Part shown: piece after piece, positions 7,318 to 15,965 of the stretch | Layout: each line of letters begins with the position of its first letter | How positions within the stretch are numbered: position 1 is the first letter of the stretch | Origin: an uncultured bacterium | GTDB lineage: Bacteria; Bacillota; Bacilli; Lactobacillales; Lactobacillaceae | DNA length: 20,916 nucleotides | Direction: 5' to 3' | NCBI GenBank assembly: GCA_905214235.1 | Contig: CAJMLF010000028.1 | Span: forward strand, 1 to 20,916 | Notes under the pieces: generated by a model | The model's database searches: none | What the model was told of the DNA's origin: nothing | The model's input: only the letters and a program-made list of their open reading frames with translations | Made by a program: the position numbers and the translations under genes

Positions 7318-7822
7318 TACTTTCCTTCACCTGCATCAGTTGACGTTCTTCAAGACGCTTCTTCAAGGCCGTATTAATATTGGCGGGAAGGTAGGCTGAA
7401 ATATCACCGCCTGCAGCGGTTACTTCCTTCAGTAAACTACTCGACAGGTGCTGGTATTCCGGCTTTGCCAAGAAGAAGACCGTTTCACACTGGTCATCAA
7501 GGTAGTTATTCATTGCCGAAATATCACGCTCATAGCGAAAGTCTTCGGTGTTACGTAGTCCCCGCATCAAGTAATCGGCCCCAATTTTATTCATTAGGTC
7601 AACAGTCAATCCCTGAGCAGTGATGACTGATACATTAGCGAGCCCACTAACTGCTTCCTTTACCTGCGCAACACGTTCATCAACGGTAAACAGTGGTTTC
7701 TTACTCTCGTTGGTCATTACCGCCACCGCGAGTTGGTCAAACAGGGCGCTCCCCCGCTTAATAAGGTCAAGATGACCCAGCGTCAGGGGGTCAAAGGTTC
7801 CTGGAAATAATGCAATTTTCAT
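7301..7822 (-). CDS. coaD: Phosphopantetheine adenylyltransferase
   Basis: 173-residue enzyme that joins 4'-phosphopantetheine and ATP to give dephospho-CoA, the penultimate step of coenzyme A synthesis. The nucleotidyltransferase motif TLGH (14-17) follows FPGTFDPLT. RGLRNTEDF (the family substrate-site segment) and YQHLSSSLLKEV (C-terminal S/T-x-x-L-K-E motif) are present. The protein is slightly longer than the usual 160 residues because of a charged tail, which is encoded over the start of ylbL. It lies four bases after rsmD; the rsmD-coaD pairing is widely conserved. Confidence 0.97.
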   Translation of the reverse strand: MKIALFPGTFDPLTLGHLDLIKRGSALFDQLAVAVMTNESKKPLFTVDERVAQVKEAVSGLANVSVITAQGLTVDLMNKIGADYLMRGLRNTEDFRYERDISAMNNYLDDQCETVFFLAKPEYQHLSSSLLKEVTAAGGDISAYLPANINTALKKRLEERQLMQVKESNEKTR

Positions 7823-7826
7823 ATTT

Positions 7827-8387
7827 CTACTCCTTTTCGTATTGGTAGATTGTTAGGACGGTGATCCCATAGGACTGCCGTTTACAGAACTTAAAATGGT
7901 CCCAGTCATGGTCTGGCAACTTGGCTTCCTGATTTGTCTCGGCAACAATGACTGCACCATTTGCCAACAGGTCGTTTTCCGCCATCAATGACATGTCCTT
8001 AACGATTTGCTGCTTGGCGTATGGGGGATCAAGAAAGACCAGGTTAAAAGCCTGCCCTTTCTTACCCAAGAGCTTAAGAGCCTTGTGGGCGTCCATCTTA
8101 TAGACTTGGAATTGGTCTGGATGTTTGGTGGTCGCAATGTTTTTCTTAATTGTCTTAATGGCTTGGTATTGGCGGTCAACCAATACCGCCATATCGATTC
8201 CCCGGGAAACGGCCTCAATACTCAGACCTCCACTCCCGCCAAATAGGTCCAGGCTCTGTCCACCGTCAAAGTAGGGGCCAATAATGTTAAACAGGGCTTC
8301 CTTGACTTTGTCAGTGGTCGGCCGGGTCGCCATCCCCGGGACCGCACTAAGCCGGCGACCACCAAATTTTCCTGCAACTACTCTCAT
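7827..8387 (-). CDS. rsmD: 16S rRNA (guanine966-N2)-methyltransferase
   Basis: 186-residue Rossmann-fold methyltransferase that modifies G966 of 16S rRNA using S-adenosylmethionine. It opens with MRVVAGKFGGRRL, typical of RsmD. The SAM-binding motif DLFGGSGGLSIEA is at 47-59 and the catalytic DPPY motif at 120-123. The ATG overlaps the ylbG stop as ATGA, so translation is coupled. The neighbours ylbG upstream and coaD downstream match the Bacillus order (ylbG, ylbH, ylbI). Confidence 0.96.
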   Translation of the reverse strand: MRVVAGKFGGRRLSAVPGMATRPTTDKVKEALFNIIGPYFDGGQSLDLFGGSGGLSIEAVSRGIDMAVLVDRQYQAIKTIKKNIATTKHPDQFQVYKMDAHKALKLLGKKGQAFNLVFLDPPYAKQQIVKDMSLMAENDLLANGAVIVAETNQEAKLPDHDWDHFKFCKRQSYGITVLTIYQYEKE

Positions 8388-8668
8388 GTTTTATCATCCT
8401 CATCATGCAATTTGTATATTCCCGTCATTTCCAAATCGGTAAGGGTGGGGTCAAGGTCTGGCCGGTAGGACTGCTCGACCCTGCGTACTGCCCGCAGTTT
8501 CTTTAGCCTGTCTGTAACAGCTGTTACTTGGTCCTGGTCAACATACAGTACAACATAGTGCATCCGCCGCGAGACATAACGAACCATTCCGTAGTGGCGG
8601 AGGGTCCGAATAACACGGTTACCATTAATGTAAACAATTAGGGCGCGCCGTGCGGTTAATTTGAACAT
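8384..8668 (-). CDS. ylbG: YlbG family protein (DUF2129/UPF0298)
   Basis: 94-residue small cytoplasmic protein of unknown biochemical role, conserved upstream of rsmD in Firmicutes. The N-terminal half, ARRALIVYINGNRVIRTLRH, and the segment YVSRRMHYVVLYVD are characteristic of the family. A C-terminal acidic tail follows. The length is close to the family norm of about 85-95. Its ATG shares a base with the ftsW stop (TAATG) and its TGA overlaps the rsmD start (ATGA), so it sits in a fully coupled chain. No catalytic motif is visible. Confidence 0.9.
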   Translation of the reverse strand: MFKLTARRALIVYINGNRVIRTLRHYGMVRYVSRRMHYVVLYVDQDQVTAVTDRLKKLRAVRRVEQSYRPDLDPTLTDLEMTGIYKLHDEDDKT

Positions 8669-9888
8669 TAATAATTACCCCTTTCATTCGCCACAAACGG
8701 TCTCCCCATTTGGAGGCGACCCTTATTTTGTTGGATACTGATGTTCATGATGATCCCCACTGCACTGGACAAAACCAGCATACTAGATCCCCCGTAACTG
8801 ATGAAGGGAAAAGTAACCCCGGTGATTGGGAGAAGGCCCAAGACACCACCAATGTTAAAGGCCGTTTCAATGATCATAAAAGTCGCTGTCCCATAACAAA
8901 TCAAGGTTTGGTATAGTGAATTACTCCGGACACCGACCAGGATAATCCGACAGATCAGACATAGTAAAAGACCCAAAATGACTGTTACCCCAACCAGGCC
9001 CAACTCCTCACTCACAATTGACATGATAAAGTCGGTATTTGGTTCGGGAAGGTAACCCATCTTTTGAATACTATTACCAAGGCCCACACCAAAAATTCCC
9101 CCGTTACTAATCGCGTAATAGGAATTAACCAGTTGACTCCCTGAGCCACTGGCATTGCCAAAGGGGTTCATAAAGGCAATGAATCGTTGGGCCCGGTAAC
9201 CACCGTGAAAGAGTCCGGACTCAATGGCTTTTTCCAAAAGGAAGTAGCAAACAGTGGGCACACCAACAATTAGGCCGATACCGAAACCCCAGCGGAAGTC
9301 ACAGGCGAGCAACATCACCGCAATAATTGCGAAGTTGATTGCGAAGCCCCCCGTATCAGGTTGAACGAGGATCAGGATCAAAAACGCGAACGCAAACAGG
9401 AGGGGACCAGCGGCAGCACCCGAGTCCAGAAAGTGGGACCCACTCTGCCGCGCCCTGGCCATCCGGTCGGCCAGGTACAAGATTAAGTACAACTTACAAA
9501 ATTCCGCTGGCTGAATATTAATTGGCCCCAGGGAAATCCAACCCTTGGCCCCGTTAACTGCCCGGCCAACAACCAGGACGAATAACAGCAAGAAAAGCAT
9601 TATGAAGGTTGAATCCCGCAAAAAGCGCCGTGTTCGTAAGTGCTTCATCGACAGGTTAGCGAAGAAGAATACACAGCCCATTCCCAGTAAGGCGTAGATT
9701 GACTGCTTTACTAAGTAGCTTTGCGGACTTCCCCCGTTTTGCATCTCGATGCCCGCACTAGAAGAATAAACCATGATTATTCCGGCCAAGCAAAGCACTA
9801 AAAACGGGACAAGTAAGTAGTAATCCCAGTAGCGCATATCCTGCCATGCGCTCTTCAGTGGAAGCCGCCGGAGCCGTAATTTTCTCAT
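8668..9888 (-). CDS. ftsW: FtsW/RodA/SpoVE (SEDS) peptidoglycan glycosyltransferase, probably FtsW
   Basis: 406-residue polytopic membrane protein of the SEDS family, which polymerises lipid II into glycan strands together with a class B penicillin-binding protein. About ten membrane helices can be counted, starting with YYLLVPFLVLCLAGIIMVYS (29-48). Conserved pieces include the GAKGWISLGPINIQPAEFCK loop, the QPDTGG motif with the catalytic-type aspartate, and GYLPEPNTDFIMSIVSEELG and GVTFPFISYGGSS near the C-terminus. The Bacillus ftsW is similarly located between typA and the ylb genes, which favours FtsW over RodA. It is the first gene of a five-gene operon whose promoter region carries a palindrome (9937-9957). 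Confidence 0.93.
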   Translation of the reverse strand: MRKLRLRRLPLKSAWQDMRYWDYYLLVPFLVLCLAGIIMVYSSSAGIEMQNGGSPQSYLVKQSIYALLGMGCVFFFANLSMKHLRTRRFLRDSTFIMLFLLLFVLVVGRAVNGAKGWISLGPINIQPAEFCKLYLILYLADRMARARQSGSHFLDSGAAAGPLLFAFAFLILILVQPDTGGFAINFAIIAVMLLACDFRWGFGIGLIVGVPTVCYFLLEKAIESGLFHGGYRAQRFIAFMNPFGNASGSGSQLVNSYYAISNGGIFGVGLGNSIQKMGYLPEPNTDFIMSIVSEELGLVGVTVILGLLLCLICRIILVGVRSNSLYQTLICYGTATFMIIETAFNIGGVLGLLPITGVTFPFISYGGSSMLVLSSAVGIIMNISIQQNKGRLQMGRPFVANERGNY

Positions 9889-9932
9889 TTTAATTAACTG
9901 CCACCTACCTTAACCAATAAAATACAGATTTA

Positions 9933-9957
9933 ATTATAACATTAATCGTTAATGTTA
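9933..9957 (-). promoter_or_regulatory. ftsW operon promoter -10 with overlapping 21-bp palindrome (candidate operator)
   Basis: On the minus strand an extended -10 (TGTTATAAT, hexamer 9938-9933) lies 44 bases before the ftsW start; no good -35 is seen. A perfect inverted repeat AACATTAA-TCG-TTAATGTT (9938-9956, one further pair each side) abuts and overlaps the -10 and covers the spacer. This is the placement expected for a repressor site. The sequence does not match CtsR, LexA, CcpA, ArgR or Rex sites that I know. Confidence 0.45.
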
Positions 9958-9981
9958 AATTTAGAAAAGGTTACGCGGATG

Positions 9982-10024
9982 AAAAAAGGGAACCGGTTAA
10001 GGACCAATGTCCTTTCCAGTTCCC
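9982..10024 (-). terminator. typA intrinsic terminator
   Basis: On the minus strand a 9-bp stem (10024-10016 with 9996-9988, one G-U) continues into an inner AAGGAC/GTCCTT stem and is followed by six U (9987-9982). It is 14 bases downstream of the typA stop. Confidence 0.9.
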
Positions 10025-10038
10025 TCCGTAGTCAGTAA

Positions 10039-11883
10039 CTATTTCCGCGAAGCAGCACGACGGCGCTTTGCTTCCTTTTCACGTGCATTAGTGTTCAAAA
10101 TCTTCTTCCGTAGACGAATGTTTTCTGGAGTTACTTCACAGTATTCATCCTCGTTCAAGAATTCAAGCGATTCTTCAAGGGAGAAGTGAGTTGGTGTCTT
10201 GATGTGGGCCATTTCATCAGAACCTGCTGCACGAACGTTAGTCAAGTTCTTACCCTTGGTGATGTTAACAGTAATGTCGTTTTCACGGCTGTTTTCACCA
10301 ACGATCATCCCTTCGTAAACTTCCGTACCTGGGTCAATCAGGAGACGACCACGACTTTCAATCCCCATCATTGCGTAAGTCGTTGCCTTACCGGCATTCA
10401 TTGAAACCAGCGTTCCCTTTTGCCGACCAGGGTTCCAGTTCTTGATAACTGGTGCGTACTTTTCAAAGGTGTGGCTCATGATTCCGTATCCCCGGGTAAG
10501 AGTCATGAATTCAGTGGAGTAACCAATCAAGCCCCGTGAAGGTGCGAGGAAGATCAGGCGCGTCTGACCATTTTCACCGGGTTCCATGTTTTGCATTTCA
10601 CCCTTACGCTTGGATAAGCTGTCGATAACACCACCGGTGTATTCATCAGGGGTATCAATCTGGACTTCTTCGAATGGTTCGCACATTGTTCCATCAACTT
10701 CACGGTAAATAACTTCTGGCCGTGAAACAGACAGTTCGTAACCCTCACGACGCAAAGTTTCAATCAGGATTGAAAGGTGCAGTTCACCACGTCCAGAAAC
10801 CGTCCAGGCACCTGGATCATCCGTGTCTTCAACCTTCAGGGAAACATCGGTCTGCATTTCACGCTTCAGACGAGTTTCCAGTTGACGAGCAGTCACAAAC
10901 TTACCTTCCCGGCCCGCAAATGGTGAATCGTTGGTCCGGAAAGTCATCCGCAGTGTCGGTGGATCAATCCGCAGTGGCGTCAGTGCTTCTGGGTGGTCAG
11001 GATCAGCAACCGTTTCACCAACGTTGATGTCTTCCATCCCGGAAACAGCAATTAAGTCCCCAGCTTTTGCTTCCTTAATTTCCAGTCGCTTAAGCCCGAA
11101 GAACCCAAACAGCTTAGTAACCCGGAAGTTCTTCTTAGAACCATCAAGTTTCAAGAGGGTAACGTTATCCCCAACCTTAATGGTTCCCCGGAATACCCGG
11201 CCAATACCGATCCGGCCAACAAAGTCGTTGTAGTCAAGGATAGCAACTTGGAATTGAAGTGGTTCATCAGAGTTGTCAACTGGCGCCGGAATGGTCTTGA
11301 TAATTGTATCAAACAGCGGCTTCATAGTGTGTTCCTGTGTAGAAATGTCGGAATCGTAACTAGAAGTCCCATTCATGGCAGAAGTGTAAACAACTGGGAA
11401 GTCAAGTTGGTCTTCATCGGCCCCTAATTCAATAAAGAGGTCCAGAACTTCGTCAACTACTTCTTCCGGACGAGCACCCTTACGATCAACCTTGTTGATG
11501 ACAACAATTGGGGTTAAGTGTTGTTCCAATGCTTTCTTTAAAACGAAGCGGGTTTGTGGCATCGTTCCTTCAAAGGCATCAACAACCAGGAGGACACCGT
11601 CAACCATCTTCATAACCCGTTCCACTTCACCACCGAAATCGGCGTGTCCTGGGGTATCCAGGATGTTGATTTGGTACTTACCGTACTTAACAGCAGTGTT
11701 CTTAGACAGGATAGTGATACCCCGTTCACGTTCGATTGCGTTAGTATCCATCGCACGATCTTCAATTGAGAAGTGCTCTGGTAAAGTATCTGATTGCTTC
11801 AGCATTTCGTTAACCAGGGTTGTCTTACCGTGGTCAACGTGGGCAATGATCGCAATGTTACGAATGTCGTCACGTCTTTTCAT
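10039..11883 (-). CDS. typA: Translational GTPase TypA/BipA
   Basis: 614-residue ribosome-binding GTPase of the elongation-factor superfamily, involved in ribosome assembly and growth at low temperature or under stress. The G domain has [10 protein letters not shown] (14-23, G1), a switch [21 protein letters not shown] (G3), NKVD (G4) and SAMNG (G5). These are followed by a domain II beta barrel, EF-G-like domains III and V ([39 protein letters not shown]) and the TypA-specific C-terminal domain. Length is normal. It is monocistronic between its own promoter and a strong terminator. The start is ATG 11883, with GAAAGGAAG upstream. Confidence 0.98.
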   Translation of the reverse strand: MKRRDDIRNIAIIAHVDHGKTTLVNEMLKQSDTLPEHFSIEDRAMDTNAIERERGITILSKNTAVKYGKYQINILDTPGHADFGGEVERVMKMVDGVLLVVDAFEGTMPQTRFVLKKALEQHLTPIVVINKVDRKGARPEEVVDEVLDLFIELGADEDQLDFPVVYTSAMNGTSSYDSDISTQEHTMKPLFDTIIKTIPAPVDNSDEPLQFQVAILDYNDFVGRIGIGRVFRGTIKVGDNVTLLKLDGSKKNFRVTKLFGFFGLKRLEIKEAKAGDLIAVSGMEDINVGETVADPDHPEALTPLRIDPPTLRMTFRTNDSPFAGREGKFVTARQLETRLKREMQTDVSLKVEDTDDPGAWTVSGRGELHLSILIETLRREGYELSVSRPEVIYREVDGTMCEPFEEVQIDTPDEYTGGVIDSLSKRKGEMQNMEPGENGQTRLIFLAPSRGLIGYSTEFMTLTRGYGIMSHTFEKYAPVIKNWNPGRQKGTLVSMNAGKATTYAMMGIESRGRLLIDPGTEVYEGMIVGENSRENDITVNITKGKNLTNVRAAGSDEMAHIKTPTHFSLEESLEFLNEDEYCEVTPENIRLRKKILNTNAREKEAKRRRAASRK

Positions 11884-11924
11884 TGCTTGGTTCTTCCTTT
11901 CATTTAAACAATTATTCCTGGATA

Positions 11925-11955
11925 AGTATACACTCTTCCAGCTTCGATTTCACAA
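11925..11955 (-). promoter_or_regulatory. Probable typA promoter
   Basis: On the minus strand -10 TATACT (11930-11925), with TTGTGA (11955-11950) 19 bp upstream, or TGTGAA at 18 bp, as the -35. Spacing is longer than ideal. The -35 begins at the tail of the preceding gene's terminator. Confidence 0.4.
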
Positions 11956-11980
11956 AAAAACTGTGACAATTTAGTCACAG
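11954..11980 (-). terminator. Terminator of the UPF0223-phosphatase operon
   Basis: A 7-bp stem CTGTGAC/GTCACAG with a 6-nt loop is followed by seven U on the minus strand. It begins nine bases after the stop of the inositol phosphatase gene. Confidence 0.9.
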
Positions 11981-11988
11981 CTTAACAG

Positions 11989-12756
11989 CTAACCAGTAAT
12001 CTTTGCAATATCCTCACTGGCTTGTGTTGTAGCTACCAATACAAGGTTAGATGATAGCACATCTGGCGTGGTGCCGTCAATTGATTTAACGACAAGGCCC
12101 AGTTCTTCGGCCAAAACACGTCCAGCGGCCAGATCCCACGGCCGTAAGTGTGAAATGTAAGCTACTAACTCACCGCTTAAGACACCAATCATTTCCTTAG
12201 CCGCACTGCCGTACATCCGAAGGCCGCTGGCTGCTTGGGCAACCGCTGGTAGGTGATGAACATTGCTTAAGATTAAGGGACTACTAATTGCCACCAGGCC
12301 ATGGTGAAGGTCGAGATTAACTGGGGGCGCAACCCGTTTTTCATTAACGTAGACGCCCTGTCCCCTGCCACCATGGTACAGGCGGCGGTTAACACAGTCC
12401 ATGATATATCCCAGAGTCGGCTGACCATCAACATACAGGGCTAACATAATACCAAAATTATCATGCTGGCGGACAAAGTTAAGCGTCCCATCGATTGGAT
12501 CCACAATCCAAACATGACCGCTAAGGCTCGTCAGATTATGAGTGCCAAATCCTTCCTCACTTAAGATCCGACAGCCCGGATCAATTATTTTCAGTTGCTG
12601 GTCAATAAAACGTTCGTTTTCCTTATCAACAGTGGTTACCAAGTCATTGTAATTGGTCTTTTCTGCGACATGAAAGGGCTCGTTCATTCGCTTGAGGGTC
12701 ATTTCATTAACATTTTGAATCAACTTAATAACGGCCGCGTCGATCTCTTCAGTCAT
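11989..12756 (-). CDS. Inositol monophosphatase family protein (SuhB/YktC-like)
   Basis: 255-residue Mg2+-dependent phosphatase of the inositol monophosphatase family. The metal-binding motifs are intact: SEEG at 66-69, the signature WIVDPIDGTLNF (83-94, Asp86 and Asp89) and the C-terminal RPWDLAAGRVLAEELG, where the Asp is the third metal ligand. N-terminal NYNDLVTTVDKENERFI is also typical. The natural substrate cannot be read from the sequence: family members act on inositol phosphates, fructose-1,6-bisphosphate or PAP. Its ATG shares a base with the stop of the UPF0223 gene (TAATG), so the two are translationally coupled. The same pair (yktA, yktC) lies near pdh in Bacillus subtilis. Confidence 0.92.
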   Translation of the reverse strand: MTEEIDAAVIKLIQNVNEMTLKRMNEPFHVAEKTNYNDLVTTVDKENERFIDQQLKIIDPGCRILSEEGFGTHNLTSLSGHVWIVDPIDGTLNFVRQHDNFGIMLALYVDGQPTLGYIMDCVNRRLYHGGRGQGVYVNEKRVAPPVNLDLHHGLVAISSPLILSNVHHLPAVAQAASGLRMYGSAAKEMIGVLSGELVAYISHLRPWDLAAGRVLAEELGLVVKSIDGTTPDVLSSNLVLVATTQASEDIAKITG

Positions 12757-13040
12757 TAATCATCAGCCACCTTAATCATTTTCTTTTGACTCGTTGAAGC
12801 AAGTTTCACAACAGTATAGAGCTGATAGCCAGAATTCTTAGCGAACTGCCGCCCCAGTTGCTTTTCCCCCGCTTTGCTGTTGACGACCTTTTTAAATGCA
12901 CGGTACTTTTCCAAGACCTTGCTACGGGGAGCGCCAATTTCATATGCATCCTCAACTATCCGTAAAAAAGCAATCACTGTCTCCATCTCATCCGTCGTCC
13001 AGTCAGGATCAAGTGGGTATGAATAACTTTGCTGTTTCAT
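12756..13040 (-). CDS. UPF0223 family protein (YktA-like)
   Basis: 94-residue conserved protein of unknown function. The pattern YPLDPDWTTDEMETVIAFL, then VEDAYEIG, YRAFKKVVNSKAGEKQLGR and SGYQLYTVVKLA is that of the UPF0223 family, and the length is the family norm. It is predicted soluble and mostly helical, with no catalytic motif visible. The start is ATG 13040 after AAGGGGAGAGG. It is the first gene of a two-gene unit with the inositol phosphatase, downstream of the pdh operon terminator. Confidence 0.9.
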   Translation of the reverse strand: MKQQSYSYPLDPDWTTDEMETVIAFLRIVEDAYEIGAPRSKVLEKYRAFKKVVNSKAGEKQLGRQFAKNSGYQLYTVVKLASTSQKKMIKVADD

Positions 13041-13075
13041 GAATTTACCTCTCCCCTTTAACGCTAACTGGCTAT

Positions 13076-13081
13076 ATTATA
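13076..13081 (-). promoter_or_regulatory. Possible promoter -10 of the UPF0223 operon
   Basis: A perfect TATAAT (minus strand) lies 35 bases before the UPF0223 start codon and just past the pdh terminator. No clear -35 hexamer stands at the right spacing. Confidence 0.4.
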
Positions 13082-13109
13082 ACCTGCTTGCTAAAAGATG
13101 GCGAGACCC

Positions 13110-13149
13110 AAAAAACAAGGAGTTACAACCGCAGTCGTAACTCCTTGTT
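13110..13149 (-). terminator. pdh operon terminator
   Basis: A perfect 13-bp stem (13114-13126 with 13137-13149; AACAAGGAGTTAC and its complement, 10-nt loop) followed by a U run on the minus strand, 21 bases after the pdhD stop. Confidence 0.92.
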
Positions 13150-13170
13150 CACTTATATTAACGTTCAGTG

Positions 13171-14598
13171 CTAAATGTGGGTTGGCAGACCAAGCGCAAT
13201 ATCAGCAGCTTCTTGGATTGGTTCATTAAGAGTTGGGTGTGGGTGAATAGTTAAGTCGACGTCTTCAACATTCATTCCGCAGTTAACAATTAATGACAAT
13301 TCACCAGCCATGTCACTAGCACCAGGGCCAACGATTTGGGCACCAACGACGTTCTTTTCGTCCTTAGTGTAAATCAAACGAACGAAGCCATCTGGTTCGT
13401 CCAGGGAAACGGCCCGGGCATTACCGGCAAATGGGAATTGTGCAGTAGCAACTTCAATTCCCTTGTCCTTAGCTTGGTCAACATTCATACCAACTTCTGC
13501 CATTTCAGGATCAGTGAAGCAGACAGCAGGAACTCCTACCCAGTCGTTAGCAGTGTTCTTTCCGGCAATCGCACCAGCGGCAGTCTTTGCTTCAAAGAAG
13601 GCCTTGTGAGCCAGGGCAGGACCTGGAACAATGTCACCAATTGCCCAGATACCATCAACGTTTGTCCGACCTTGTTGGTCAACGATAACTTGGTGGTGGT
13701 CATTAAGCTTGACACCGGTCATGTCAAGACCGAAGTTGTCGGTGTTTGGCTTCCGACCAACGGAGACCATGCAGTAGTCGGCCTTGATCGAGCTTTCCTT
13801 ACCATCAACTTCGTAAGTAACCGTAACACTGTTGTCGTCTTGTTCTGAGTTCTTAGCCATTGCACCAGTGATGATGTCAATGCCCTTCTTCTTCATGTTC
13901 TTTTCAACAACCTTAACCATATCCTTGTCAAAGCCGTTCAGGATTGAAGGAAGGCCTTCGATAATCGTAACATGGGAACCAAGGTTAGCATATGCACCAG
14001 CCAATTCGGAACCGATGTAACCACCACCGATAACAACAAGTTCTTTAGGGATTTCTGGCAGGTTCAGGCCACCAGTAGAGTCAATAACCCGGCCTTCAAA
14101 CTTGAAGTTTGGAATTTCAACTGGACGGGAACCCGTTGCTAAGATAAGGTTCTTCCAAGTAATGGTCCGGCCGGCGTCATTGTCCATGAATTGCTTTGGA
14201 CCTGGCTTGATAACCCGGAGTTGGTGATCATTATCCATGATGGCTTCACCATCGATAATTTCTACCTTGTGCTTCTTGAGAAGCATCTTAACCCCACGGG
14301 TCATCCGGTCAACAACCTTCTTTTGCTTCCATTCCTGGGTCTTCTTGAAGTCGATTGTAGCGTCGGTCTTAGAAACACCATAGGTTGAGGAATCCTTTGC
14401 TTCTTGGAGACGGTGTCCGGCAGCGATCAATGCCTTTGATGGGACACACCCAACGTTCAGACATACACCACCTAGGCCTGGGTCACCCTTTTCGATTAAA
14501 GTAACCTTTTGACCTAATTCCGAAGCCCGGATAGCGGCAACATAACCACCTGGGCCTCCACCAACAATAACTGTATCCTTTTGTTCAACATCTGCCAT
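13171..14598 (-). CDS. pdhD: Dihydrolipoamide dehydrogenase (E3)
   Basis: 475-residue FAD flavoprotein that reoxidises dihydrolipoamide on E2 and reduces NAD+, the last step of the pyruvate dehydrogenase cycle. It has the FAD-binding GGGPGGYVAA (13-22), the redox-active disulfide CLNVGC (Cys46, Cys51), a central NAD-binding VVIGGGYIGSELAGAYANLG, the second FAD motif GIWAIGDIVPG and the C-terminal His454-Pro-...-Glu459 catalytic pair in HPHPTLNE. Length is normal. It starts six bases after pdhC behind a GGAGG site and ends the operon. Confidence 0.97.
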   Translation of the reverse strand: MADVEQKDTVIVGGGPGGYVAAIRASELGQKVTLIEKGDPGLGGVCLNVGCVPSKALIAAGHRLQEAKDSSTYGVSKTDATIDFKKTQEWKQKKVVDRMTRGVKMLLKKHKVEIIDGEAIMDNDHQLRVIKPGPKQFMDNDAGRTITWKNLILATGSRPVEIPNFKFEGRVIDSTGGLNLPEIPKELVVIGGGYIGSELAGAYANLGSHVTIIEGLPSILNGFDKDMVKVVEKNMKKKGIDIITGAMAKNSEQDDNSVTVTYEVDGKESSIKADYCMVSVGRKPNTDNFGLDMTGVKLNDHHQVIVDQQGRTNVDGIWAIGDIVPGPALAHKAFFEAKTAAGAIAGKNTANDWVGVPAVCFTDPEMAEVGMNVDQAKDKGIEVATAQFPFAGNARAVSLDEPDGFVRLIYTKDEKNVVGAQIVGPGASDMAGELSLIVNCGMNVEDVDLTIHPHPTLNEPIQEAADIALGLPTHI

Positions 14599-14604
14599 AG
14601 TAAA

Positions 14605-15921
14605 TTAAGCCTCCAAAGCGAGCAATTCTGGGTCGTGTAACAGCTTCTTCAGGTAGTTCATTGCGTTTTGACCTAAGCCACCATCAATCAGCCGGTGATC
14701 AACAGTTAATGATAACTTCATCATGTGGCCAACAACAATTTCACCCTTGTCATTAACAATTGGTTCAGTAGCAATCGTACCAATACCTAAGATAGCAACT
14801 TCTGGTTGGTTGATAATTGGGGTGAACCACTTACCACGCATGGAACCAATGTTAGAAATAGTCATTGAAGTCCCGGCCATGGAATCTGGTGAAAGCTTAT
14901 TGTCTTCAGCAGCTTGAGCATTGTCAGCAATTTCCTTGGCAATTTCAATCATGCTCTTGGAGTCAGCCTTCTTGATGTTTGGTACATACAGACCGTGGTC
15001 AGTGTTCGTAGCAATACCAATGTTGTAGTAGTGCTTTTGAACTAATTCCATCGTGCTGTCATCAATGGAGCAGTTGAATTCAGGGAACTTCTTCATTGTG
15101 GCAACCAGGGCCTTAACAACGTATGGCAAGAATGTCAAGTGAACACCTTGATCAGCAGCAACTGGCTTGTACTTCTTCCGGTTAGCCATCATTGCGGAAA
15201 CTTCAACATCGTCCAGCAATGTGATCATTGGACTGATGTCAACGGACTTCCGCATGTTCTTAGCGATGATCTTCCGCATGTTGGAAAGTGGTTCACGGGT
15301 TTCAGCGTCTTCACCAGCACCCTTGTAAGGCTTGATGGTGTTACCAGCAGCCTTAGCTGGAGCAGCGGCGGCAGCTGAGGCAGCACCATTAGCTGGGGCA
15401 GCAGCGCCATTGAAGTTGTCAATATCTTCTTTCAGAACTTGACCATGCTTGCCACTTGGTTGAACAAGTGAAATGTCAACGCCCTTGTCACGAGCATATT
15501 GACGAACAGAAGGCATTGCCATAACAAGCTTGTTAGGTTCGGCCAGTGGAGCTACGCCACCCTTAGCTGGAGCGGCATCTTCCTTAGGAGCTTCGTCCTT
15601 CGGTGCTTCCTCTTCTGCTGGAGCTTCGTCTTCATCATCGTCGTCGCCACCTTCGGCTTCAACGTTTGTGCTTACGCCGTCCTTACCATCATCAATTAAG
15701 AGCAGGTCATCACCCTTTTCAACGTGGTCGTCTTCCTTGACGTTAAGGGTCTTAACGGTCCCGTCAACTGGTGATACCAATTGAGTAGTTGACTTATCAG
15801 TTTGAATTTCAATTAATGGGTCGTCGGCCTTAATTTGGTCGCCTTCCTTTACCAACCAAGAAGCAACATCCCCTTCGGTCAGACCTTCACCCATTTCTGG
15901 TAATCTAAATTTGTATGCCAT
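14605..15921 (-). CDS. pdhC: Pyruvate dehydrogenase E2, dihydrolipoamide acetyltransferase
   Basis: 438-residue core enzyme of the complex, which transfers the acetyl group from lipoate to CoA. It has one lipoyl domain (about 2-77, lipoylated Lys43 in QTDKSTTQ), followed by a very acidic Ala/Pro/Glu/Asp linker (about 85-125) that acts as a swinging arm. A peripheral subunit-binding domain follows ([19 protein letters not shown], about 135-170), then an Ala-rich linker and the catalytic domain with the active-site motif DHRLIDGG near the C-terminus. Many Gram-positive E2 proteins have one or two lipoyl domains; this one has one. It lies 44 bases after pdhB. Confidence 0.97.
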   Translation of the reverse strand: MAYKFRLPEMGEGLTEGDVASWLVKEGDQIKADDPLIEIQTDKSTTQLVSPVDGTVKTLNVKEDDHVEKGDDLLLIDDGKDGVSTNVEAEGGDDDDEDEAPAEEEAPKDEAPKEDAAPAKGGVAPLAEPNKLVMAMPSVRQYARDKGVDISLVQPSGKHGQVLKEDIDNFNGAAAPANGAASAAAAAPAKAAGNTIKPYKGAGEDAETREPLSNMRKIIAKNMRKSVDISPMITLLDDVEVSAMMANRKKYKPVAADQGVHLTFLPYVVKALVATMKKFPEFNCSIDDSTMELVQKHYYNIGIATNTDHGLYVPNIKKADSKSMIEIAKEIADNAQAAEDNKLSPDSMAGTSMTISNIGSMRGKWFTPIINQPEVAILGIGTIATEPIVNDKGEIVVGHMMKLSLTVDHRLIDGGLGQNAMNYLKKLLHDPELLALEA

Positions 15922-15965
15922 ATCGAATTAACTTCCTTTCATAACCAATAGCAATCTAGCTATGA

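Noticed and set aside
11492..11974. 160-codon open frame on the plus strand opposite typA
   Set aside because: It is antisense to a clearly conserved gene, has no ribosome site and its composition reflects typA codon bias.
13336..13848. 170-codon open frame on the plus strand opposite pdhD
   Set aside because: It is a shadow of pdhD with no family features or start signals.
15585..15680. Repetitive acidic stretch in pdhC considered as a sequence repeat of interest
   Set aside because: It is the normal flexible linker between the lipoyl and subunit-binding domains of E2.
15530..15784. Ser/Ala-rich open frame opposite the pdhC linker
   Set aside because: Low-complexity antisense of the acidic Ala/Pro/Glu/Asp linker.
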